From: Cherax quadricarinatus
Lineage: Eukaryota; Arthropoda; Malacostraca; Decapoda; Parastacidae
Length of the DNA: 64,000 nucleotides
NCBI RefSeq assembly: GCF_038502225.1
Contig: NW_027196932.1
Span: 1-64,000 of the forward strand
Direction: 5' to 3'
Positions 56,961 to 64,000 of the stretch are shown one piece after another. A model generated the notes under the pieces. It was given only the letters and a program-made list of their open reading frames with translations. It searched no databases and was not told the DNA's origin. The position numbers and the translations under genes are program-made. Within the stretch, counting starts at the first letter, position 1. Each line of letters begins with the position of its first letter.

Positions 56961-57989
56961 AGCCCTTCTTGACGTGAAAATCCCCCCCCCCCAAAAAAAA
57001 ATATATCTAAAAAATAATAGAGCGTATAGAGCACTGACGGTATAATTAAAGGGAAAGAAGGGGTTGGAGCGGCTTAAGCATATGTTGAAAGATGACACAT
57101 ATTACAGTGAAGGTGTTGGGGTGGCTTATGAACCTCCAGGAAGATGCCATATAGTAGAGTGAAGAGGTTGAGGTGGCTTAAACACCTCCTGCAGGATTTT
57201 TTACGGGATAGTGATGGTAATGAGGTGACAGGGTGATAGAAGCGTCTTCGTAAACACAGCACATGAGGTACATGAAGTACCTACATCAGCACGCCTCGCA
57301 GTGGAGCATGACCACAGAAGTAATCTTTACCGCATGTGTCGCCATGTGGTAAAGAACATACTTGTACTCTTTTCCCAAGCAGTTTAATTCTTGTCGCGCT
57401 CGACACGGACGTCATTATGCGTGCTACCAACAGAGGAAAAAAATTGCCTTCATTTATTTGGCAAGGTATGGGGAATAATGAGCTGGGAAGGAGCCCTGGG
57501 GATAATGGTGAGGTAAGAGCAGCTGAGGGGGGGGTGTGGTGCCAGCACTACCCTGTCTCAGGCCTGAATTATGACCGCACCTGATGAGGAGCGGCGATGA
57601 ATTAAGTCTTGTGAGGCAGGAGGCCAGAGGAAAGACTAATGAGTGTGGCAATCGTGAAGTCAGGTGAAACCAACCACACAAGGAACTTAAAATATATGTA
57701 GACGCTTCCCTTGCTCCTAGGAAACTTTCAAGATACCCAGGATGCTTCCCACGTACTCAGGTAACAGTGGATTACTTGCTTATTTATCTTCCTTGCGCAC
57801 ATACTTGTATGTAAGTGCATAAATCGTATTAACACAGTATGACAAAGGAACTTTCGCACACAGGTAATCCTTCGTAGTTATCCTAAAATATTCTTGAATA
57901 ATCTTAGTGATGTGCGCCACTGTGTGGGATCCAGAAAATATCTCTTTAACGACAACAGTTTTCTGAATAAAACTGTTTGATGAATCATG
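56961..57989. other. No gene recognised; one short tandem repeat
   Basis: After a C11A9 run near 56982-57000, 57059-57220 holds three diverged ~53-bp units sharing GTTGGGGTGGCTTA(T/A)(G/A)AACCTCC. The rest is anonymous; open frames at 57336-57584 and 57454-57681 show no domain. Confidence 0.5.
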
Positions 57990-58402
57990 TGTGACTGTTA
58001 GTACTGTCCTTATACGTATTTATGCATATGTGGTTGCAGAGGTCGAGTCTCAGCTGACGGCCTCGTTTCTCTACTTGATGATTGCCAAATTGCCTTCCCC
58101 ATGCCTCGTGCGCCCCATCGTTCTTGCTCTTAAGTCTATGTATGGGGCTTGCCACCACCATATCTTCGCCATGATAACTTTTTCCTCCTCACCACCTTGA
58201 GACCGTAGAATTGCTACCCAATATCCTTCTAATATCCGAGTACTGTGTATGATGCTGTCATGTCTCCTTTTGTTCAGCATTTCTTTAACGTCTAATAGTT
58301 CTGTTCCTTTATCCTCTCATCGTAGCTCACACCCTTTATCTCTGCGAGCAGTTGTTGTGTACTCCATCATGGGCCTGGTATATGTTGCATACAGGGTCTT
58401 GA

Positions 58403-58405
<3 letters not shown>
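57990..58405 (-). mobile_element. LINE family C, copy C4, 5'-truncated
   Basis: The 3' end (ATGTGGTTGCAGAGGTCGAG on plus) and C-terminal region are diverged; the block with TYTRPMMEYTT near 58390-58360 marks its 5' limit, directly at the (GT)n of the next copy. Confidence 0.75.

Positions 58406-58479
<74 letters not shown>
58406..58479. repeat. (GT)n: (CA)n tail of LINE C5
   Basis: Nearly perfect GT tract joining C5 (3' end) to C4 (5' end). Confidence 0.95.
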
Positions 58480-58483
<4 letters not shown>

Positions 58484-60228
58484 CTCACCTATTTGTACTC
58501 GCCTATCTGTGGTTGCAGGGGTCGATTCATAGCTCCTGGCCCTGCCTCTTCACTGAGTGCTACTAGATCCTCTCTCTCCCTATTCCAGGAGCTTTATCAA
58601 ACCTCGTCTTAAAACTATGTATGATTCTTGCCTCCACTACGTCACTTTCTAGGATGTTTCACTTCTTGACAACTCTATGATTGAAAAAATACTCTCTAAC
58701 ATCCGTTGACTCATAGGACTCTTCAATTTCCAATTGTGACCTTTTGTTTTTGTGTCCCATCTCTGGAACATCCTGTCTTTGTCACCTTGTCTATTCCGTG
58801 TAGTATTTTATATGTCGTTATCATGTCTCCCCTGACCCTCCTGTCCTCCAGTGTCCTTAGGTCAATTTTCCCTTTCCCTTTTTTCGTAGGACAATCCCTT
58901 TAGCTCTGGGCCTAGTCTTATTGCAAACCTTTGCACTTTCTCTAATTTCTTGACGTGCTTGACCAGGTGTGGATTCCAGACTGGTGCTGCATACTCCAGT
59001 ATGGGCCGGACATATATGGTGTAGAGAGTCTTGAACGATTACTTACTTAGGTATCGGAATGCTGTCTTTAGGTATGCCAGACACCCGTATGCTGCAGCAG
59101 TTATCTGACTGATGTATCCTCAGGAGATGTGCTCGGTTTTAAACTCACGCCAAGATCTTTTTCCGTGAGTGAGGCTTGCAGTCTTTGGCCACCTAGACTA
59201 AACTCTGTCTGTGGTCTTCTTTGCCCTTCCCCGATCTTCAAGATTTTGCATTTGGCGGTGTTAAATTCTGGAAGCCAGGCATGTAGCCTGTTCAAGTCTC
59301 TTTGTAGTCCTGCCTGATTTTCATCCGATTTAATTCTCCTCATTAACTTCACATCATCTGCAAACAGGGACACTTCTGAGACTATCCCTTCCGTCATGTT
59401 ATTCACATATAAAAAAGAGCACAGATCCTAGGACTGACCCCTGTGGAACACCGCTCGTCACAGGCGCCCACTCTGACACCTCGTCACGTACCATGACTCG
59501 TTGTTGCCTCCCTGTCAGATATTCTCTGATCCATTGCAGTGCCTTTCCTTTTATGTGTGCCTGATCCTCTAGCTTTTGCATTAACCTCTTGTGGGGAACT
59601 GTGTCGAAGGCCTCCTTGCAGTCCACGAAAATGCAGTCCATCCACCCCTCTCTCTCTTGTCTTACTTCTGTCACCTTGTCATAAAACTCCAGTAGGTTTG
59701 TGACAGGATTTTCCTTTCCTGAAACCCTGCTGGTTGTCGTTTATAAGCCTGTGTCCTTCCAGGTGCTCGACCACTCTCCTTCTAATGATCTTCTCCATGT
59801 CTTTGCATACTATACACGTTAATGATACAGGTCAGTAGTTTAATGCCTCATGTCTGCCTCATTTTTTTTTAAATTGGGACTACATTTGCCATCTTCTATA
59901 TTTCAGGTAGTTGCCCAGTTCCAATAGATATGTTGAAGATCTTTGTTAGTGGTACACACAGCATCTCTGCTCCCTCTCTAAGGATCTACCGAGAGAAGTC
60001 TGGTCTCACCTCCTTTGAGGTATTAGTTCACATAGCAGCTTGTTCACCTCCGCCTCGGTTATATGTACCTCATCCAACACTTGTTGGTGTACCTCCCTGT
60101 TCTGAATTCATGGATTCCTTCTTGTCTCAACTGTAAATACTTCTTTAAATGTCATGTTGATCTCCTCACATCTTGGTCGCTTCTTGTGAACGGATCTTCC
60201 TTCCTCAGCCTGATTACCTGGTCTTTGA
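58480..60228 (-). mobile_element. LINE family C, copy C5, 5'-truncated
   Basis: Minus strand RT: EREGWMDCIFVDCKEAFDTV (motif A) near 59640-59600, QQRVMVRDEVSEWAPVTSGV then PQGSVLGSVLFF near 59440, and SEVSLFADDVKLMRRIKSD (catalytic FADD) near 59380. The C-terminus with PEFNTAKCKILKIGEGQRR follows to 58500. Frames are broken at several points. Its 5' end meets (GT)n at 60229. Confidence 0.85.
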
Positions 60229-60239
60229 TGTGTGTGCGT

Positions 60240-60315
<76 letters not shown>
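60229..60315. repeat. (GT)n with GTGCGT start: (CA)n tail of LINE C6
   Basis: Joins the 3' end of C6 to the 5' end of C5. Confidence 0.95.
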
Positions 60316-60671
60316 ACTCAACTAATTGTACTCACCTAATTGTGGTTGCAGGGGTCAAAGCTCAGCTCCTTGCCCTGCCTCTTCACTGATCGCTATCCTA
60401 TCTCTCTCTCTGCTCCCTGGGATTTGTCATACCTCGTCTTAAAGCTATGTATGGTTCCTGCCTCCACTACACCACTTGCTAGACTAATCCACTTCCTGAC
60501 AACTCTATGACTGAAGAAATACTTCCTAGTATTCTTGTGACTCGTCTGAGTCTTCAGCTTCCAATTGTGACCCCTTGTTTCTGTGTCCCATCTCTGGAAC
60601 ATCCTGTCTCTCTCCACCTTATCTATTCCACGCAGTATTTTGTATGTCGCTATCACGTCTCCCCTGACCCT

Positions 60672-60673
<2 letters not shown>
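60316..60673 (-). mobile_element. LINE family C, copy C6, very short
   Basis: Only the C-terminal end remains: IATYKILRGIDKVERDRMFQ, TRKYFFSHRVVRKWISLASG and HSFKTRYDK on the minus strand, then the 3' end with ATTGTGGTTGCAGGGGTCAA (plus). Confidence 0.85.
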
Positions 60674-60759
<86 letters not shown>

Positions 60760-60766
60760 CGCGCGA
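60674..60766. repeat. (GT)n then (GC)n: tail of LINE C7
   Basis: GT to about 60750, then GCGCGCGCGCGCGCG to 60765. Joins the 3' end of C7 to the 5' end of C6. Confidence 0.95.
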
Positions 60767-61248
60767 ACTCACATAATTGTACTCGTCTAATTGTGGTTGC
60801 AGGGGACGAATCATAGCTCCTGGTCCCGCCTCTTCACTGATCGCTAATAGGTCACTCCCACCTTGCTTCTTGAGCCTTTTTATACCTTTTCTTTAGACTA
60901 TGTATGGATTCTGCCTCCACCACCTCCATTTCTAGACTATCCCACTTCCTGACAACTCTGTGACTGAAAAAACATACTTCCTAACATCCCTGTGATTCAT
61001 CTGAGCCTTCATCTTCCAATTGTGACCCCTTGTTGGTGTGTCCCATCTCTGAAATTTCCTGTCCGTGCCCACCTTCAACCACGGGACTAGTCTTGCTGCT
61101 AACTTTTGCACATTCTCTAATTTCCTCACATGCTTCTCCACCTGTGGGTTCCAGACTAGTGCTGCATACTCCATTATGGGCCTGATCTACACGGTGTATA
61201 TGGTCCAGAACGACTCCTTACTGAGGTGTCGGAATGCCATTCTTATGT
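60767..61248 (-). mobile_element. LINE family C, copy C7, interrupted by CR1 copy A2
   Basis: Minus strand: MEYAALVWNPQVEKHVRKLE and KLAARLVPW near 61174-61100, then HNWKMKAQMNHRDVRKYVFS. It stops at 61248, exactly where A2 begins, mid-domain relative to the other copies, so A2 inserted into it. Confidence 0.85.
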
Positions 61249-61335
61249 GAGTGGTGACGTGTACTTAGCTCAGTGGTTACGTGTACTTAGCTCTGTGAAG
61301 ACCTGTTTGTGTGCTCTCTGTGAATCTGAACCAGG

Positions 61336-62301
61336 ATGCCGTCTCTTGAGCAACTTTACCAGCAGCTGAGAGAAGAGCTCAGAGTTGCTAAGATGGAGAT
61401 ACGGCGATTAACGGAGGAGAACAAGAGGATTCGTAGTAATCCTTCTGTTGTGAGTCCCCAGGTTAAGAGGGGAGCTTGGTCAGTGGCCGGGCAACATGGA
61501 ACCAAGCTGAAGATCAAGAAAACGGTTGGAGAGGCAGAAACAACGAGAAACCAGAAGACTACTGTGGAGTCTTCCAACCCATTCTCGGTGCTACCTGACG
61601 AATGTGAGTGTTCTACTAGGAATGCCACAACGAGCATCAAAGAAGCATTGGCAGACGTGAGTAAGACATCCCTAGAAACCCCAACGAAGACCATCGAGAA
61701 CGCCTTGACGAATTCTACAAGTGGTGTAATGCTACCTGGCGAATGTGAGTCGACTACTCGGAGCATCACGACGGACGACGCCAAGGAAAGTAAAAACATT
61801 GTTGTTGTTGGGGATAGCCAGATCAGGTACATGGATAGGGCATTCTGCTTAAAGGATAGGAGTAGGAGGCAGAGAGTGTGTTTTCCTGGGGCTGGGATGA
61901 AGGATATTGTTAGCCGTCTGGATGACATCATGAGAGGTAATGGGAGCAATCCTATTATCTGTCTCAGTGCCGGAGGCAACGATGTTGGCAGACGTATGAG
62001 TGAGGACCTGATTAGCAGGTATAGGTCAGCAATAGAGATAATTAGGAGGAAGGGTGTGAAACCTGTCATATGTGGCATTTTGCCAAGGAGAGGAGTTGGA
62101 AATGAATGGTTGTCCAGAGCAATTGGTGTCAATTGCTGGCTGGACAAATACTGTAAGGAAAATGCGGTAACATTCATTGACAACTGGGACCTCTTCTATG
62201 GCAGAAATGACATGTATGCCAGGGATGGGGTTCACTTATCTAGGTATGGGGTGGGAGCACTGGCCAACGCAGTGGAGGGAGCTGTTAGGTCTTTAAACTA
62301 G
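61336..62301 (+). CDS. CR1 ORF1 protein, copy A2: coiled coil plus SGNH/GDSL-type esterase, 321 aa, intact
   Basis: Same architecture as 41464-42429, with 19 residue differences. GDSQIR (Ser161), GGNDVG (Asn215) and DGVHLS (Asp297, His300) are conserved. None of the differences hits these blocks. Start chosen by agreement with A1 and by position after the 5' UTR repeats. A protein of the retrotransposon, presumably RNA-bound in the cytoplasm when expressed; expression here is unknown. Confidence 0.9.
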   Translation: MPSLEQLYQQLREELRVAKMEIRRLTEENKRIRSNPSVVSPQVKRGAWSVAGQHGTKLKIKKTVGEAETTRNQKTTVESSNPFSVLPDECECSTRNATTSIKEALADVSKTSLETPTKTIENALTNSTSGVMLPGECESTTRSITTDDAKESKNIVVVGDSQIRYMDRAFCLKDRSRRQRVCFPGAGMKDIVSRLDDIMRGNGSNPIICLSAGGNDVGRRMSEDLISRYRSAIEIIRRKGVKPVICGILPRRGVGNEWLSRAIGVNCWLDKYCKENAVTFIDNWDLFYGRNDMYARDGVHLSRYGVGALANAVEGAVRSLN

Positions 62302-62315
62302 GAATAGTTAGTGGT

Positions 62316-64000
62316 ATGGGTTTTGGTGGGAAAACTGTGAAGTCCCAGGGTAGTAATACGAGTACTAGGAGAACTAGTAATAGGCAAAATGAGGTGGATA
62401 TTGGAAAGCCATTGGCACTAATTGACAAGGACAGTAATAGGTTTAGTGGAATAACAGAAAGGAGCAGGAAAGGTAAAGAGAGAGGAGGGTCTTTAAATAT
62501 TTATTACACAAATAGTTGCAGTGCTAGGAATAAGATGGACGAGTTGAGACTAGTTGCTAGTGCAGGTAACATAGATGTATTTGCCATTACTGAGACGTGG
62601 TTTAATTCAAAAAGTCGGGACATGCCTGCAGAATGTCACATTCAGGCTTTTACATTGTTCCAAGTAGATAGAAGTATCGGGAAGGGGGAAGGGTGGCATT
62701 GTATGTCCGAGATCGCTTGAACTGTTACATAAAAACGGGTATTAAGTCTGAAGTAACACATACAGAGTCTGGATAGAATTTTCAGAGGGGCATGAAAAAT
62801 TAATTTTAGGTGTGATATACCATCCCCCAAATTTAGATAGGGACCAGGGAAGACTACTATGGGAGGAAATTGTTAGGGCCACAAGGCACGATAATGTAGT
62901 AATACAAGGAGACTTTAACTTTAGTCATATTGATTGGAATTTCTTGACTGGGAATTTAGAATCATACGATTTCTTAGAAGTAGTTCAGGATTGTTTTTTG
63001 AAGAAGTTTGTGACAGAACCTACAAGGGGTAATAACCTGCTTGACTTAGTTCTGGCAAACAATGAATCCCTTGTTAATAATTTAGAAGTTTCAGAGGAAC
63101 TGGGAGCTAGCGACCACAAATCAATTACATTTAGAATTGAATGGAAGTATGATACTAGGGATAACTCAGTAACAGTCCCAGATTTTCGCTTAGCAGATTA
63201 CGATGGGCTTAGAGAACACTTATCTGTTGACTGGGGTAACGAAGAGAGCTATCAATATGACAGTTTTCTGAACACAATACATGCTGCTCAAAGAACGTTT
63301 ATCCCTTATAAGGAAATTAGATCAAATACAAATGACCCAAAATGGATGAATAATAAGCTGAAATATCTACTAGGGCATAAGAAAGGAATTTATAGGCGTA
63401 TCAAAAGAGGCGAGGGTCATCTTATGAATCAGTATATTGACATTAAGATGGACATTAAAAAGGGGATAAGAAAAGCTAAAAGGGACTATGAAATTAAAGT
63501 TGCTAGGGATTCTAAAACTAACCCAAAAAGTTTTTTTCCAGGTCTATAGAACAAAAGTCAGAGATAAGATAGGTCCCCTTAAAAATAACTATGGGCATCT
63601 TACTGACAAAGAGAATGAAATGTGCTCGATTTTAAATAATTATTTTCTCTCGGTTTTTACACAGGAAGACACTAATAATATTCCGGTAATTAATTTTTAT
63701 AGTGGATCAGAAGATAAATTATGTAACATCACAGTCACTAGTGAAATGGTTGTGAAGCAGATAGACCGACTGAAGCAAAATAAGTCGCCTGCTCCTGATG
63801 AGGTTTTTTCAAGGGTTCTAAAGGAATGCAAAATGAAAGTCTGTGAACCATTAACTAATATTTTTAATTTATCTCTTCAAACAGGTGTAGTGTCTGATAT
63901 GTGGAAGATGGCTAATGTAATTCCTATTTTTAAAACAGGGGACAAGTCGTTACCGTCAAATTACCGCCCAATAAGCCTGACCTCAATTGTAGGCAAATTA
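62316..64000 (+). pseudogene. CR1 ORF2 of copy A2: endonuclease and RT start, broken, partial
   Basis: 62316-62720 is open from GFGGKTVKSQGSN through TNSCSARNKMDELRLVASAG and FAITETWFN, covering the stretch that A1 lost. A one-base loss near 62690 shifts GKGGGVALYV to GKGEGWHCMS. A 4-nt loss near 62779 removes the Val-Trp codons that A1 retains. 62812-63549 carries GDFNFSHIDW and ASDHKSI. An extra T in a T-run near 63535 shifts frame again. RT text NKSPAPDEVF (G to A in the G-P-D block) and VIPIFKTGDK follow to the edge. Confidence 0.9.

Larger units (their letters stand above)
61249..64000 (+). mobile_element. CR1-type LINE, copy A2, complete 5' end, cut by the window edge
   Basis: It begins GAGTGGTGACGTGTACTTAG as A1 does, with the same two 22-bp units. 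ORF1 is intact; ORF2 is broken at several points that differ from A1. Reverse transcriptase motifs (NYRPISLTSIVGKL) reach the last bases of the window. Confidence 0.9.

Noticed and set aside
41464..62301. Intact SGNH esterase frames as host lipase or acetylhydrolase genes
   Set aside because: Each is followed by LINE endonuclease and RT and preceded by the same 5' UTR repeat, so they are CR1 ORF1s.

Overview
This window looks like gene-poor, repeat-saturated nuclear DNA from an arthropod, most likely a decapod crustacean (crayfish, lobster or shrimp group). That assignment rests on repeat families I recognise as typical of decapod genomes: the ~390-bp (TA)n-flanked element ending in GTCGTGCCGAATA, the CR1 tail rich in CTTATGTT, tRNA-headed SINEs, LINEs with (CA)n tails, and dense (TA)n, (GT)n and (CT)n microsatellites. 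I found no convincing host protein gene, rRNA or functional tRNA gene. Long open frames are either broken retrotransposon genes or stop-free tandem repeats.

Layout. 1-430 is a LINE endonuclease scrap. 1971-9150 is a nested, imperfect giant palindrome: outer inverted arms, (TA)n on both sides, an AC-rich left half and GT-rich right half, and a 98% identical 167-bp core palindrome. 9151-9943 holds RTE-like LINE remains split by a SINE. 9944-16680 is a decayed Ty3/gypsy-type LTR element whose gag is split by another LINE; its integrase lies before its reverse transcriptase, as in Gmr1-like elements. 16690-22310 mixes CR1 ORF1 scraps, a 0.5-kb repeat with a 12-bp target duplication, a LINE with a GT tail, a TA-nested element and a pogo/Tigger-like remnant. 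23037-27120 is a 45-bp minisatellite of about 91 copies.

27793-34834 carries two head-to-tail LINEs (family C) on the minus strand, each ending in (CA)n; the upstream one is split by a double tRNA-headed element. 35125-36982 is a cluster of four TA-nested elements in alternating orientation. 36983-40527 holds LINE and palindromic fragments and a LINE 3' tail shared with a SINE. 40606-52370 is a near full-length I/Nimb-like LINE (ORF1 with zinc knuckles, endonuclease, reverse transcriptase, RNase H). Its RNase H is split by a pair of tail-to-tail CR1 elements (41377-47424), one of which is itself split by the 0.5-kb repeat.

53145-56960 is a 20-bp minisatellite of roughly 190 copies carrying a SINE. 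57990-61248 is a four-member head-to-tail family C array, every junction a GT tract. 61249-64000 is a second CR1 copy starting at the same 5' base as the first and running off the window.

The elements interact as a parasite community. LINEs supply reverse transcriptase and endonuclease; a SINE shares the last ~73 bp of one LINE and so probably borrows its machinery; family C seems to reinsert at its own (CA)n tails; and several repeats fold back on themselves. The two CR1 copies keep an intact ORF1 (SGNH-type esterase fold) but broken ORF2s, with different lesions in each. Positions of boundaries in decayed elements are approximate, read by eye.
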